Source: Dongia mobilis (lineage in GTDB: Bacteria > Pseudomonadota > Alphaproteobacteria > Dongiales > Dongiaceae). Taken from it: a DNA stretch of 64,000 nt. The first letter of the stretch is position 1; each line of letters opens with the position of its first letter. The notes beneath the pieces were generated by a model. The model worked only from the letters and a program-made list of their open reading frames with translations, was not told the DNA's origin and did not search any database. Below, piece after piece: positions 1 through 9,428 of the stretch. The DNA is taken from assembly GCF_004363235.1 (NCBI RefSeq), contig NZ_SNYW01000006.1, positions 248,001 to 312,000 on the forward strand. Direction: 5' to 3'. A program made the position numbers and the translations under genes.

Positions 1-948
1 GGTGAGGGCAGCGGCATGGGTGTTGTCGCCCAGCGCGTCGTCGATCGCGATGGCGCCGATGCGGCCGCGCAGTTCGAGCGGCAGGGCGATCTTTGCCTCG
101 GTCGCGTTGGCCGTCGCGGCGAAGCTGGCGCCGGCGGTGCCGATAACGCGGCCTTCCTGGTCGCGCAGGCGCAGCGCCACTTCCTGAGCGGCCCCCACCA
201 TGGCGCGTTCCAGCCGCACGCTCATTTCGGCGGCGCCGATTTCCGCCGGCCGCAAGACCATCGGCAGTTCGCGCGGCGCGACGATCTCGAGATGGCCGAT
301 GGTGCCGAGGGCGGCGGCGAAGTCGGCATCCTGCGCTCCCGGCAGCGCCACGCCGTCGCTGAGCCAGGTGATGTTGAGATCGCGGGCAATCTCGGGATTG
401 GCGGCACGCCAGGCGATAAGCGCCTGCGTGGCGAGGGCGCGGTCAGCGGGCCAGGCCTGCGGCGCGAGACCCGCCAGGGCCGATTTCGCCTGGGCCGGGG
501 CAAGGCCGTTCGGCGGCGAAAACGCGTTCTGGCCGAGTACCAGGGCAGTCGGCAGGAGATAGATCGTGCGCCCTTCGCGGTCGGCCCGGTCGACGATGTC
601 GCCGGCGGCGTTCATCATGGTCGGCCAATGCGGTGCCGCGGCCCAGCCGTTGTCGATGACGATCAGCACCTGGCCGCCGCGCGCGAAGTCGCGACCGGCA
701 TTCCACACCGGGTGCGCCAGCGCCAGGATGATGAAGCCGGCGACGCAGACGCGCAGCAGGATCAGCCACCAGGGCGTCCGATGCGGCGTCTCCTCGCGCG
801 GGCGCAGGCCGAACAGCAGGCGAATGGCCGGAAAACGGATGCGTTTCGGACTGGGCGGCGTCAGGCGCAGCAGCCACCACAGCACCGGCAGCGCCGCCAG
901 CACCGCCAACATCCAGGGCACCAGGAAACTGAGATTGCCAAGCGCCAT
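1..948 (-). CDS. BatA-like / DUF4159-type membrane protein (3' end off window)
   Basis: The frame is open from ATG at 948 to the left edge, 316 codons, so the C-terminus is missing. The N-terminus has a membrane segment (LVPWMLAVLAALPVLWWLL, about residues 9-27), then the SPKRIRFPAIRLLFG stretch typical of aerotolerance-regulator N-terminal domains. A second membrane segment follows near residues 60-78 (PWWLILLRVCVAGFIILALA). After it comes a von Willebrand-like beta strand (QVLIVIDNGWAAAP). It lies 31 bp downstream of the DUF58 gene in the MoxR-DUF58-BatA order common in alphaproteobacteria, where such proteins are thought to act with the MoxR chaperone at the inner membrane. The full-length family usually carries a C-terminal DUF4159 domain, which cannot be checked here. 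Confidence 0.8.
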   Translation of the reverse strand, partial: MALGNLSFLVPWMLAVLAALPVLWWLLRLTPPSPKRIRFPAIRLLFGLRPREETPHRTPWWLILLRVCVAGFIILALAHPVWNAGRDFARGGQVLIVIDNGWAAAPHWPTMMNAAGDIVDRADREGRTIYLLPTALVLGQNAFSPPNGLAPAQAKSALAGLAPQAWPADRALATQALIAWRAANPEIARDLNITWLSDGVALPGAQDADFAAALGTIGHLEIVAPRELPMVLRPAEIGAAEMSVRLERAMVGAAQEVALRLRDQEGRVIGTAGASFAATANATEAKIALPLELRGRIGAIAIDDALGDNTHAAALT

Positions 949-979
949 CAGACCCGCCGCTTCGTCATGCGTCCCGCCT

Positions 980-1912
980 TCATCGGCGCAGCCTCCGGTC
1001 CGCCGCCAGCCACTGATAGACCTGCAGCAGGGCGCCGGCGGCGCTGCCATCGGTCACGTGCTCGCTGACGCTCCAGCGCGCGTGGCGCGCGAGGTCGCGA
1101 ATGCCGGCCTGGTGCTGGGCAAGGCGCGTCACATATTGTTCGCGCACATGTTCGGCGCGGCTCATTAGCAACTCGCCTTCGTTCTCGGCACCGAGGAAGC
1201 GGACACGACCCTTGAAAGGCATCGCCATTTCGGCCGGATCGAGCACCTGCAGCAGATGGCCGTGCACGCCGCGATGGGCCAGCCGGCCGATCACCGAGCT
1301 GAGGTCCTCGAGCGGGGTCAGGAAGTCGCTGACCAGCACGGCATGGGCGTGGGCCGGAATATCGCCTTGCGGCGGCAGGCTTTCCTGCCTGGCGGCAGGC
1401 GACATCAGCAGAAGCCGCTCGGCCAGCTGTTCGACGGCATGGCGCCCGGTCCGCGGCCGCTCGGCATGGCCCAGCAAGCCGACGCGCTCCCCGGCCCTGA
1501 CCAGGACCGCGGCCAGGGCCAGCGTCAGGACGAGTGCCCGCTCGCCCTTGGCGGGCAGGTCGCCGCGGCTGGCGTAATCCATCGACGGCGAGAGATCGCA
1601 CCAGAGATAGACGCTCTGCGAAGCTGACCATTCGAGCTGGCGGAGATAGAGCCGGTCGCTTTTCGCCGAAGCGCGCCAGTCGAGGCGCCGCAACTCGTCG
1701 CCGGGCGAATAGGAACGGTATTGCCAGAATACCTCGCCTGGGCCGGTACGCCGGCGGCCATGGACGCCCTGCTCGATGGTGGCGGCGATGCGCTCCGCCG
1801 CGAGCAGCAGCGCCGGCAGCCGGGCGGCGGTATCGGCCGCCGCCGCCTTGATCCCTTCCGGGGCCAGCGGCGCCCGTTCCCGGGTAAGTTCCTTGAGGAT
1901 CGATCGAGCCAC
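980..1912 (-). CDS. DUF58 domain-containing protein
   Basis: A 310-residue soluble protein. The DUF58 signature is clear: GEVFWQYRSYSPGDELRRLD, then WRASAKSDRLYLRQLE, followed by YLWCDLSPSMDY, a von Willebrand-A-like metal-site strand (DLSPSM). The start is GTG at 1912; the Shine-Dalgarno is weak and the gap from the moxR stop is only 10 bp, so translation is probably coupled. DUF58 proteins are habitual partners of MoxR AAA+ ATPases and of membrane VWA proteins, which is the arrangement here. The biochemical role of the family is not settled; cofactor or envelope complex assembly is the usual inference. Confidence 0.9.
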   Translation of the reverse strand: MARSILKELTRERAPLAPEGIKAAAADTAARLPALLLAAERIAATIEQGVHGRRRTGPGEVFWQYRSYSPGDELRRLDWRASAKSDRLYLRQLEWSASQSVYLWCDLSPSMDYASRGDLPAKGERALVLTLALAAVLVRAGERVGLLGHAERPRTGRHAVEQLAERLLLMSPAARQESLPPQGDIPAHAHAVLVSDFLTPLEDLSSVIGRLAHRGVHGHLLQVLDPAEMAMPFKGRVRFLGAENEGELLMSRAEHVREQYVTRLAQHQAGIRDLARHARWSVSEHVTDGSAAGALLQVYQWLAADRRLRR

Positions 1913-1922
1913 GCGGCGGCGC

Positions 1923-2966
1923 TCAGCCCAATTGTCCGATCAGCCGGTCGATGATGCCGTCGAGCGTCGCACCTTCGGCGCGCGCGGCGTAGTTGAGGGC
2001 CACGCGATGGCGCAGGACCGGATGCGCCAGCGCGGCCACATCCTCGATCGACGGGCTGAAGCGGCCCTGCATCAGCGCGCGGGCACGACTCGCCAGCATC
2101 AGCGCCTGGCCGGCGCGCGGGCCCGGACCCCAGGCGAGGCTGCGCTTCACGTCCTCGATCTCGCTGGTTTCCGGCCTGCCGGCGCGTACCAGCCTCAGAA
2201 TCGCTTCGACCACCTTGTCGCCGATCGGCACCCGCCGCACCAGTCGCTGCGCCGCCATCAATTCCTGGGCGTTCAAGACGGTGTCGGCGCGCGCGTCATC
2301 GGTCCCGGTGGTAACAATCAGCATCTGCCGCTCGGCCTCAAGGGTCGGATAGTCGACATCGATCTGCAGCAGGAAGCGGTCAAGCTGCGCTTCAGGCAGG
2401 GGATAGGTGCCCTCCTGCTCTAGCGGGTTTTGCGTTGCCAGCACATGGAAGGGCAGCGGCAGGTCATAGGTATGGCCGGCGACCGAGACCTTGTGCTCCT
2501 GCATCGCCTGCAGCAATGCCGATTGGGTACGCGGGCTGGCGCGGTTGATCTCGTCGGCCATCAGCAGCTGGCAGAAGACCGGTCCCTTGATGAAGCGGAA
2601 ATTGCGCTTGCCCCCCTCGGCCTCTTCCAGCACCTCCGAGCCGATGATGTCGGCGGGCATCAGGTCCGGGGTACATTGCACGCGCCGGGCGTCCAGCCCC
2701 AGCACCTTGCCGAGGCATTCGACCAGGCGCGTCTTGGCGAGGCCCGGCACGCCGATCAGCAGCACATGGCCGCCTGCCAGGATGGTGACCAGCGACTGCT
2801 CGATGGTCTGCTCCTGGCCGAAAATGACCCTGGCGATGTTCTCCCGCACCCGGGCCAGGCGTTCGGCGAGGTGCTCGATCTCGGCCCCCAAATCGCCGCC
2901 CGCGACGGCCGGGCCCTGCGGCAGGGTTTGCGGGCTCGTGGTGCCGGAATAGGGGGCGGTTTCCAT
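1923..2966 (-). CDS. MoxR family AAA+ ATPase
   Basis: MoxR-type chaperone ATPase of about 347 residues. Walker A is GVPGLAKT in HVLLIGVPGLAKTRLVE; Walker B is LLMADEINRAS; sensor 1 follows in FHVLATQNPLEQEGTYPLPE, the MoxR hallmark. The C-terminal lid region contains VKRSLAWGPGPRAGQALM. The frame is open further upstream to 3149, but that would overlap the divergent DUF1285 gene. ATG 2966 is the conservative start. In-frame TTG at 2975 sits 5 nt behind a good AGGAGG and may be the true start. First gene of a three-gene minus-strand operon with DUF58 and the BatA-like gene. Confidence 0.93.
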   Translation of the reverse strand: METAPYSGTTSPQTLPQGPAVAGGDLGAEIEHLAERLARVRENIARVIFGQEQTIEQSLVTILAGGHVLLIGVPGLAKTRLVECLGKVLGLDARRVQCTPDLMPADIIGSEVLEEAEGGKRNFRFIKGPVFCQLLMADEINRASPRTQSALLQAMQEHKVSVAGHTYDLPLPFHVLATQNPLEQEGTYPLPEAQLDRFLLQIDVDYPTLEAERQMLIVTTGTDDARADTVLNAQELMAAQRLVRRVPIGDKVVEAILRLVRAGRPETSEIEDVKRSLAWGPGPRAGQALMLASRARALMQGRFSPSIEDVAALAHPVLRHRVALNYAARAEGATLDGIIDRLIGQLG

Positions 2967-3078
2967 GCTTGCCAAATCGGCCTCCTTGCACTCGGATGGG
3001 GATCGCTTATCTATGTGATACTTATCTTTAGATTTCAGAAACGTAGCAATCTCGAAGGGTAGCGCCAGGGCCGGGGAC

Positions 3079-3600
3079 ATGTCCAACGACGAATTCAATA
3101 ATCTGCCGTCCTGCGGTGACTTCGACTTCCGGATCGCCCGCGATGGCACCTGGTTCTATCGCGGCTCGCCCATCGGCCGGAAACCGCTGGTGCGGCTATT
3201 CTCCACGGTATTGCGGCGAGAAAATGACGGCTCCTATTGGCTGGTGACCCCGGTCGAGCGTGGCCGCATCATTGTGGACGATGCCCCCTTCGTTGCTGTG
3301 GAAATGAAAGTGGAAGGCGAGGGGCGTGACCGGCGCCTCATCTTCCGGACCAATGTCGATGACTGGGTTACGGCGGATGCCGAGCATCCGATCACTCTCA
3401 AGGAGGACGCGAACGGTACCCCCAGCCCCTATGTCCGGGTTCGGGGAGCGTTGGAGGCGCTGATCGCGCGGCCGGTCTTTTATGACATGGTCGAACTGGC
3501 CGAGACACGGCCGCAGGACGGCGCCGACGAGCTTGGTTTGTGGAGCGCCGGCCAGTATTTCGCCCTCGGCCGTGTACCGGCACCGGCGGGGGCGCATTGA
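3079..3600 (+). CDS. DUF1285 domain-containing protein
   Basis: A 173-residue cytosolic protein matching the DUF1285 family: CGDFDFRIARDGTWFYRGSP, then IGRKPLVRLFSTVLRRE and the acidic SYWLVTPVERGRI stretch. No signal peptide or membrane segment. The function of the family is unknown. It opens a tight plus-strand cluster with a CoA pyrophosphatase (ATG 2 bp beyond its stop) and DUF6111, an order often kept in alphaproteobacteria. It is divergent from moxR across about 110 bp that must hold both promoters. Confidence 0.88.
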   Translation: MSNDEFNNLPSCGDFDFRIARDGTWFYRGSPIGRKPLVRLFSTVLRRENDGSYWLVTPVERGRIIVDDAPFVAVEMKVEGEGRDRRLIFRTNVDDWVTADAEHPITLKEDANGTPSPYVRVRGALEALIARPVFYDMVELAETRPQDGADELGLWSAGQYFALGRVPAPAGAH

Positions 3601-3601
3601 G

Positions 3602-4282
3602 ATGATTGAGGCGGCGATCTCCCGCGCGCTGGTGCTCGACCGCCTGCGCGACCATGTGCCCGGCCGCCGCATGGCGCCGGGGGGCGATGGCTTGCCGCGC
3701 CAGGCGGGCCTCGGAATGCGCGGTGACGATGATCTCAACCCGGAGATGCGTGCCGAGATGAACGGGCGCACACTCAAGCCGGCTGCCGTGCTGGTGCCGC
3801 TGATCGACCGTCCAGAGGGCATGACGGTGCTGCTGACCCGGCGCACCGACCATCTGCACGACCATGCCGGGCAAATCAGTTTCCCCGGTGGGCGCATCGA
3901 CATGGCCGATGCCGATGCCGCCGCCGCCGCCCTGCGCGAGACGGAAGAGGAGACCGGGCTCGGCCGCGGCTATATCGATCTGGTCGGAACGCTCGACACC
4001 TATGTGACGCGGACCGGCTTCGAAGTGACGCCGCTGGTGGGCCTGGTCATGCCGGGCTTCGCGCTGCAGCCGGATTCGTTCGAAGTGGCCGAGATATTCG
4101 AGGTGCCGCTTGCCTTTTTCCTGGAGCCCGCCAGCCGCCGCACCGAGAGCCGGGAATGGCAGGGGCGCAAGCGCTATTTCTACGTCTATCCCTATCGCCA
4201 CTATTACATCTGGGGAGCGACCGCGGGCATGCTCAACAACCTCGCCGAAGTGCTGGGCGCCCCGGCACCGGCCACGACCTGA
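3602..4282 (+). CDS. NUDIX hydrolase, probable CoA pyrophosphatase
   Basis: A 226-residue NUDIX hydrolase. The CoA-pyrophosphatase signature preceding the box is present: VLLTRRTDHLHDHAGQISFP, which matches the LLTxR-x(4)-LxxHxGQIxFPGG pattern of the NudL/PCD1 group. The Nudix box follows as GGRID...ALRETEEETGLG, with the catalytic RExxEE glutamates intact. Such enzymes cut CoA or acyl-CoA to phosphopantetheine and 3',5'-ADP. The frame is open upstream to 3482 but that part is in the DUF1285 gene; ATG 3602 is the natural start and implies translational coupling. Confidence 0.9.
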   Translation: MIEAAISRALVLDRLRDHVPGRRMAPGGDGLPRQAGLGMRGDDDLNPEMRAEMNGRTLKPAAVLVPLIDRPEGMTVLLTRRTDHLHDHAGQISFPGGRIDMADADAAAAALRETEEETGLGRGYIDLVGTLDTYVTRTGFEVTPLVGLVMPGFALQPDSFEVAEIFEVPLAFFLEPASRRTESREWQGRKRYFYVYPYRHYYIWGATAGMLNNLAEVLGAPAPATT

Positions 4283-4296
4283 CGGTATTTGCGACC

Positions 4297-4548
4297 ATGC
4301 GCGCCTTCCTCACCATCTTCATTCCCCTGCTGCTGCCCAGTGCGATCTACTGGCTGTATCTCAACATCCGCCAGCGTCAGGGCTTGCCCTTTCGCGAGGT
4401 GCCCTGGACCTGGCTGGGGGGCGCCGGCATCTTCCTTGCCATGGCGGCCCTCATCGTCACCTGGTATGCCGATGCGGAACCCACCAGCGGTCGCTACGTG
4501 CCGCCCCAGGTGATCGACGGCAAGGTCGTGCCGGGCCATTTCGAATAG
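4297..4548 (+). CDS. DUF6111-like small membrane protein
   Basis: An 83-residue protein with two hydrophobic segments, about residues 3-19 (AFLTIFIPLLLPSAIYWLY) and 38-56 (WLGGAGIFLAMAALIVTWY), and a short polar tail ending GKVVPGHFE. It resembles the DUF6111 family that follows the DUF1285-NUDIX pair in alphaproteobacteria, where a CCA-adding enzyme gene often comes next. No such gene follows here; the next gene belongs to an ABC importer after a 168-bp gap. Function unknown. Start chosen at ATG 4297, 14 bp after the NUDIX stop. Confidence 0.75.
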   Translation: MRAFLTIFIPLLLPSAIYWLYLNIRQRQGLPFREVPWTWLGGAGIFLAMAALIVTWYADAEPTSGRYVPPQVIDGKVVPGHFE

Positions 4549-4716
4549 CCGGCATTTGTGCCGCAAGGCAGGCAATCCGGCCCAATCCCTCAAAAAAACC
4601 TGACCGATTGCGAATCGTGCATTTCGGCGGCCGATCCCCTATAGAATCGCCTCGCCAGGGGATGGACGGCCCGGCAAGCGGCGGCAACGGCCGCGGGCGG
4701 ATGGTGGAGAACAGGG

Positions 4717-6300
4717 ATGGGCGAGGCGATGGGATCGGGGGCGCTGGGGCCGGCAATGGCCGATTCGCGCCCGCTGCTCCTCGGCCTCAAGGGCATCACC
4801 AAGGCGTTTCCCGGATGCCTCGCCAATGATGCGGTCGATCTCGACATCCGCGCCGGCGAAATCCATGCGCTGCTGGGCGAGAACGGGGCCGGCAAATCGA
4901 CCCTGGTCAAGATCGTCTATGGCGTGCTGCAACCGGATGCTGGCGAAATCACCATTGCCGGCGAGATGCGGCGCATATCCAGCCCGGCCGCCGCGCGCGA
5001 TCTCGGCATCGGCATGGTGTTCCAGCATTTCTCGCTGTTCGAGGCGCTGACCGTCGCCGACAACATCGCGCTCGGCCTCAATACGGCGGCGGCACGGCGG
5101 GACCTCAGATCCCGCATCGTCGCAATCTCGGAAAGCTATGGCCTGCCGCTCGATCCCGACCGCGTGGTGCATGACCTCTCGGTCGGCGAGCGGCAGCGGA
5201 TCGAGATCGTGCGTTGCCTGCTGCAGAAGCCGAAGCTCCTCATCATGGACGAACCCACCTCGGTGCTGACGCCGCAGGAGGCGGACAACCTGTTCGCGAC
5301 GCTGCGCCGCCTCGCCGCCGAGGGTTGCGCCATCCTCTATATCAGCCACAAGCTGGAGGAGATCCGGGCGCTGTGCGAGCGCGCCACCATCATGCGCCAG
5401 GGCCGCGTCGTCGCCAGCTGCGATCCCCGCGCTACCAGCGCCCGCGACCTGGCCGAGATGATGATCGGCGCCGAACTCGCCGCCCCCGCCCACGCGCGCA
5501 AGCCCGATGCCGCCGCACCCGTCCGCCTTGCCGTGCAGGATCTGTCGCTCCGCAGCAACCAGCAATTCGGTGTCGATCTCCACGACATCAGTTTTGCCGT
5601 GCGGGCCGGCGAGATCCTCGGTATCGGCGGTATTGCCGGCAACGGCCAGGGCGAGTTGATGGCGGCCCTTTCCGGAGAAATCCTGGCCCTGGCGCCCGGT
5701 GCGATCGCGCTCGACGGCGTCGCCGTCGGACGCATCGGCCCCGATGGCCGGCGCCGGCAGGGTGCCTGTTTCGTGCCGGAAGAGCGCAACGACCATGGCG
5801 CCGTGCGCGACATGACGCTGGCGGAGAACGCCCTGCTTTCGGCCTATCGCCGGCGGCGCCTTTCGCGCATGGGGTTCATTGACCGGCTGCGCACCCTGCT
5901 TTTCGCCGGGGAAGTGGTCGAGGATTTCGATGTGCGCACCAGCGGGCCCAGGGCCGAGGCGCGCTCGCTCTCCGGTGGCAATTTGCAGAAGTTCATCATC
6001 GGCCGCGAGATCCTGCAGGATCCTGGCATCCTGGTGGTGGCGCAGCCGACCTGGGGAGTCGATGCGGGGGCGGCCGCCGCGATCCACCAGGCGCTGATGG
6101 ATCTGGCCGATGCCGGCGCGGCCATCGTCATCATTTCGCAGGACCTCGACGAATTGATGATGCTGGCCGACCGGATCGCCGTAATGGCGCATGGCCGCCT
6201 GTCGCCGGCGCGACCCGTTGCCGAGCTCAGCGTCGCCGAGATCGGCCTGCTGATGGGCGGCGCGCAGCCGGAAAGGGCGGAGGCCGCGCATGCATCTTGA
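4717..6300 (+). CDS. ABC transporter, duplicated ATP-binding subunit (nucleoside/simple-sugar type)
   Basis: A 527-residue ATPase with two ABC modules, like NupO/YufO and the rbsA/mglA group. Module 1: Walker A GENGAGKST (about residues 50-60), signature LSVGERQRIEI, Walker B LLIMDEPTSVLTPQE. Module 2 is degenerate as usual for this family: GIAGNGQGELM in place of Walker A, an intact LSGGNLQKFIIGRE signature, and VVAQPTWGVDAGA in place of Walker B. Start at ATG 4717 with GGAG 7 nt upstream. First of four co-directional genes that form a complete BMP-type importer; no regulator gene is adjacent. Confidence 0.93.
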   Translation: MGEAMGSGALGPAMADSRPLLLGLKGITKAFPGCLANDAVDLDIRAGEIHALLGENGAGKSTLVKIVYGVLQPDAGEITIAGEMRRISSPAAARDLGIGMVFQHFSLFEALTVADNIALGLNTAAARRDLRSRIVAISESYGLPLDPDRVVHDLSVGERQRIEIVRCLLQKPKLLIMDEPTSVLTPQEADNLFATLRRLAAEGCAILYISHKLEEIRALCERATIMRQGRVVASCDPRATSARDLAEMMIGAELAAPAHARKPDAAAPVRLAVQDLSLRSNQQFGVDLHDISFAVRAGEILGIGGIAGNGQGELMAALSGEILALAPGAIALDGVAVGRIGPDGRRRQGACFVPEERNDHGAVRDMTLAENALLSAYRRRRLSRMGFIDRLRTLLFAGEVVEDFDVRTSGPRAEARSLSGGNLQKFIIGREILQDPGILVVAQPTWGVDAGAAAAIHQALMDLADAGAAIVIISQDLDELMMLADRIAVMAHGRLSPARPVAELSVAEIGLLMGGAQPERAEAAHAS

Positions 6301-7360
6301 GATCATTGCGCGCGGCGAAAGATCGAGGACCTGGGCCTATCTGTCGCCGGTTCTCGCAATCGTGCTTACCCTCGTCACCTCCGCCTTCATCTTCGCCTTT
6401 CTCGGCAAGGACCCGCTCGCCGCGCTGAAGGTGATGTGGATCGATCCCGTGCTGACCAAGCGCGGCTTTGCCGAGCTGTTCGTCAAGGCCGCGCCCCTTG
6501 TCATGATCGCGATCGGCCTGGCGTTGGGTTTCCGCGCCAATGTCTGGAATATCGGCGCCGAAGGGCAGTTCATCATGGGCGCCATCTTCGCGACCGGGGT
6601 GGCGCTCTATTTCTACGAGGTGCAGAACTGGCCGGTCTGGCTCGCCATGATCCCGGCCGGCATTCTGGGCGGTGCGCTCTGGGGCGCCATCCCCGCCTTC
6701 CTCAAGCTGCGCTTCAACGCCAACGAGATCCTGACCAGCCTGATGCTGACCTATGTCGCCTCGCTGATCCTGCTCTATCTGGTGGCGGGGCCGTGGAAGG
6801 ATCCGGACGGCTACGGCTTCCCGCAATCGCGCATGTTCTCGGACGCCGCCAATTCGCCGCGCCTCATTTCCGGAACCCGCATCCATGTGGGCGTGTTCGC
6901 CAGCCTCGGCATCGTCATCCTCGGCTGGTTCCTGCTGCAGAAATCCATGCTGGGATTCCAGTTGAAGGTACTGGGCCAGGCGCCGCGTGCCGCCGCCTTC
7001 GCCGGCTTTTCCACCCGCGGACTGACCTGGCTTTCGCTGCTGGTGGGCGGCGGCCTTGCAGGTCTTGCCGGCATGTTCGAGGTGGCGGGGCCGATCGGAC
7101 AGCTGACGCCGGCGCTTCCCACCGGTTATGGCTTCACCGCGATCATCGTCGCCTTCCTGGGGCGGCTGCATCCGATTGGTATCCTGTTTGGTGGCCTCGT
7201 GCTGGCGCTCTCCTATCTCGGCGGCGAGAAGGCGCAGATCGCCCTCGGCCTGCCTGCGGCCGTGGTCAAGATCAACCAGGGCATCCTGCTGTTCTATCTG
7301 TTGGCCTGCGACCTCTTCATCCGCTACCGGGTGAAGATCGCGACCGGGAGGGCGGCGTGA
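6290..7360 (+). CDS. ABC transporter permease (BMP/nucleoside type), first subunit
   Basis: A 356-residue BPD_transp_2 permease of the NupP/YufP type with about nine hydrophobic segments. The conserved cytoplasmic region GLALGFRANVWNIGAEGQFI (about residues 74-93) is the signature of this subunit. The start overlaps the ATPase gene by 11 bp and its stop overlaps the second permease as GTGATG, so the operon is translationally coupled. It acts in the inner membrane as half of the channel. Confidence 0.92.
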   Translation: MHLEIIARGERSRTWAYLSPVLAIVLTLVTSAFIFAFLGKDPLAALKVMWIDPVLTKRGFAELFVKAAPLVMIAIGLALGFRANVWNIGAEGQFIMGAIFATGVALYFYEVQNWPVWLAMIPAGILGGALWGAIPAFLKLRFNANEILTSLMLTYVASLILLYLVAGPWKDPDGYGFPQSRMFSDAANSPRLISGTRIHVGVFASLGIVILGWFLLQKSMLGFQLKVLGQAPRAAAFAGFSTRGLTWLSLLVGGGLAGLAGMFEVAGPIGQLTPALPTGYGFTAIIVAFLGRLHPIGILFGGLVLALSYLGGEKAQIALGLPAAVVKINQGILLFYLLACDLFIRYRVKIATGRAA

Positions 7361-8286
7361 TGGAAAGTGCCGTCCTCGTCTCCATCCTGCTCTCGGTGAT
7401 CGCCGCCTCGACGCCGCTGCTCCTCGCCGGGATCGGCGAATTGGTGGTGGAAAGATCCGGTGTCCTCAATCTCGGCGTCGAGGGGATGATGCTGGTCGGC
7501 GCCATCGCCGGTTTCGCCGTCACCTATTCAAGCGGCAGTGCCAGCCTCGGCATTCTCGCCGCGGCCCTTGGCGGCATGGCGATGGCGCTGGTCTTTGCCT
7601 TCCTGACCCTGACCCTGCAGGCCAACCAGGTCGCCACCGGTCTTGCCCTCACCATCTTCGGCATCGGCCTTGCCGCGATGATGGGGGCCGGCTTCGTCGG
7701 CCATCCGGTGCCCAAGCTGCCGGGCCTCGACCTGCCGTTACTCTCCGCGATTCCGGTGATCGGGCCGCTCGTCTTCGGCCAGGATTTCCTGGTCTATTTT
7801 TCCATTGCCGCAGTGATCGGCGCTTCCTGGTTTCTCTATCGCAGCCATGGCGGGCTGGTGCTGCGGGCTATCGGCGATTCGCATGATGCCGCACATGCCA
7901 TCGGCTATCCGGTCATTCGCATCCGCTATCTCGCCTGCCTGTTCGGCGGTGCCATGAGCGGGCTGGCCGGTGCCTATCTCTCGCTTTCCTATACGCCGAT
8001 GTGGGCCGAGGACATGTCTGCCGGGCGCGGCTGGATCGCGCTCGCCCTGGTCGTCTTCGCCACCTGGCGCCCGGGGCGGCTGCTCCTGGGCGCCTATCTC
8101 TTCGGCGGCATCACCATCCTGCAATTCCATGTCCAGACCATGGGCCTCGGCATCCCGCCGCAATTCGTCTCGATGCTGCCCTACCTCGCTACCATCCTGG
8201 TGCTGTGCGCGATTTCCAGCGACGCCACCCGGATCCGATTGAATGCCCCGGCCTGTCTCGGACGTCCGTTCCATGCCGCCGGTTGA
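7360..8286 (+). CDS. ABC transporter permease (BMP/nucleoside type), second subunit
   Basis: A 308-residue BPD_transp_2 permease of the NupQ/YufQ type. The diagnostic motif is near the N-terminus: GELVVERSGVLNLGVEGMML. About eight further hydrophobic segments follow. ATG 7360 shares its A with the TGA of the preceding permease gene. The frame is open much further upstream, but that part lies in the wrong frame of the first permease gene. Pairs with the first permease and the double ATPase. Confidence 0.92.
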   Translation: MESAVLVSILLSVIAASTPLLLAGIGELVVERSGVLNLGVEGMMLVGAIAGFAVTYSSGSASLGILAAALGGMAMALVFAFLTLTLQANQVATGLALTIFGIGLAAMMGAGFVGHPVPKLPGLDLPLLSAIPVIGPLVFGQDFLVYFSIAAVIGASWFLYRSHGGLVLRAIGDSHDAAHAIGYPVIRIRYLACLFGGAMSGLAGAYLSLSYTPMWAEDMSAGRGWIALALVVFATWRPGRLLLGAYLFGGITILQFHVQTMGLGIPPQFVSMLPYLATILVLCAISSDATRIRLNAPACLGRPFHAAG

Positions 8287-8323
8287 ACCCATCGACCATC
8301 AGAAAAGCCATAGGAGGCCAGAG

Positions 8324-9406
8324 ATGCTGATCAAACGTCGAACCTTTACCAAGGCGCTGGGCGCCGGCCTTGCCGCCGGCGCGCTGCCGGCCTTCGGCCA
8401 CCAGGCGCGGGCGGCCGATTTCAAGGCGGGCTATGTCTATGTCGGCCCGATCGGCGATCACGGCTGGTCCTACCAGCACGACCAGGGGCGCCTCGCCGCC
8501 GACAAGGCGCTGGGTATTACCTCCACCTATGTCGAGAAGGTTCCGGAGGGTGCCGATGCCGAGCGCGTCATCCGCGAACTGGCGGAGACCGGCCACGGCA
8601 TCATCTTCACCACCTCGTTCGGCTTCATGGATCCGACCCTGAAGGTGGCGCGCGACTACCCCGAGGTGAAGTTCGAGCACGCCACCGGGTACAAGCGCGC
8701 TGACAACGTCTCCACCTACAACATCCGCTTCTACGAGGCGCGCTACATCCAGGGCGTCATTGCCGGCAAGATGTCGACTTCGGGTGTGGTCGGCTATATC
8801 GGCTCGATTCCGATCCCCGAAGTCATCATGGGCATGAACGCCTTCATCCTCGGCATGCGCTCGGTCAACCCGCAGGGCCGCATCAAGCAGGTCTTCATCA
8901 ATTCCTGGTACGACCCCGGCAAGGAAGCCGATGCCGCCAAGGCGCTGCTCGACCAGGGCGCCGACATCATCGCCCAGCACACGGATTCGCCAGCACCCCT
9001 GCAGGTGGCGCAGGAACGCGGCCTCAAGGGCTTCGGCCAGGCTTCCGACATGATCAAGTTCGCGCCCGACGCGCAGCTCACCTCGGCGGTCGATTTCTGG
9101 GACGACTATTACACCGAGCGTACCAAGGCGGCGATGGAAGGGAGCTGGGCAAGCCACGACGTCTGGGGCGGGCTCAAGAGCGGCATGCTGCACATGGCGC
9201 CCTATGCCAACATGCCGGATGATGTGAAGCAGATGGCGATGGCGACCGAGGCCGATATCCGCGACGGCAAGCTCACCATCTTCAAGGGACCGATCAACGC
9301 CCAGGACGGCAGCGCCAAGGTGGCAGCAGGCGAAGTTCTCGACGATGGAGCCATTGCCGGCATGGACTGGCTGGCGCAAGGGGTCGAGGGCGACCTGCCG
9401 AAATAG
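8324..9406 (+). CDS. BMP family ABC substrate-binding protein
   Basis: A 360-residue periplasmic binding protein of the BMP/PnrA/Med family. The N-terminus carries a twin-arginine signal (KRRTFTKALGAGLAAGALP, then QARA before the mature ADFK), so export is probably by Tat. The mature start FKAGYVYVGPIGDHGWSYQH is the family's ligand-binding opening, with the aromatic and Asp residues found in purine-nucleoside-binding members. Start ATG 8324 with TAGGAGG 6 nt upstream. The ligand is probably a purine nucleoside or related compound; this is inference from the family only. Confidence 0.92.
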   Translation: MLIKRRTFTKALGAGLAAGALPAFGHQARAADFKAGYVYVGPIGDHGWSYQHDQGRLAADKALGITSTYVEKVPEGADAERVIRELAETGHGIIFTTSFGFMDPTLKVARDYPEVKFEHATGYKRADNVSTYNIRFYEARYIQGVIAGKMSTSGVVGYIGSIPIPEVIMGMNAFILGMRSVNPQGRIKQVFINSWYDPGKEADAAKALLDQGADIIAQHTDSPAPLQVAQERGLKGFGQASDMIKFAPDAQLTSAVDFWDDYYTERTKAAMEGSWASHDVWGGLKSGMLHMAPYANMPDDVKQMAMATEADIRDGKLTIFKGPINAQDGSAKVAAGEVLDDGAIAGMDWLAQGVEGDLPK

Positions 9407-9428
9407 TCCGGAAAATCCCACGGCCTGG

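Noticed and set aside
4600-4716. TATAGAAT at about 4639 as -10 of the nucleoside importer promoter
   Set aside because: No -35 at acceptable spacing; left out of the feature list.
4639-6306. 555-codon frame antisense to the ABC ATPase
   Set aside because: The sense protein has all ABC motifs; the antisense is a shadow.
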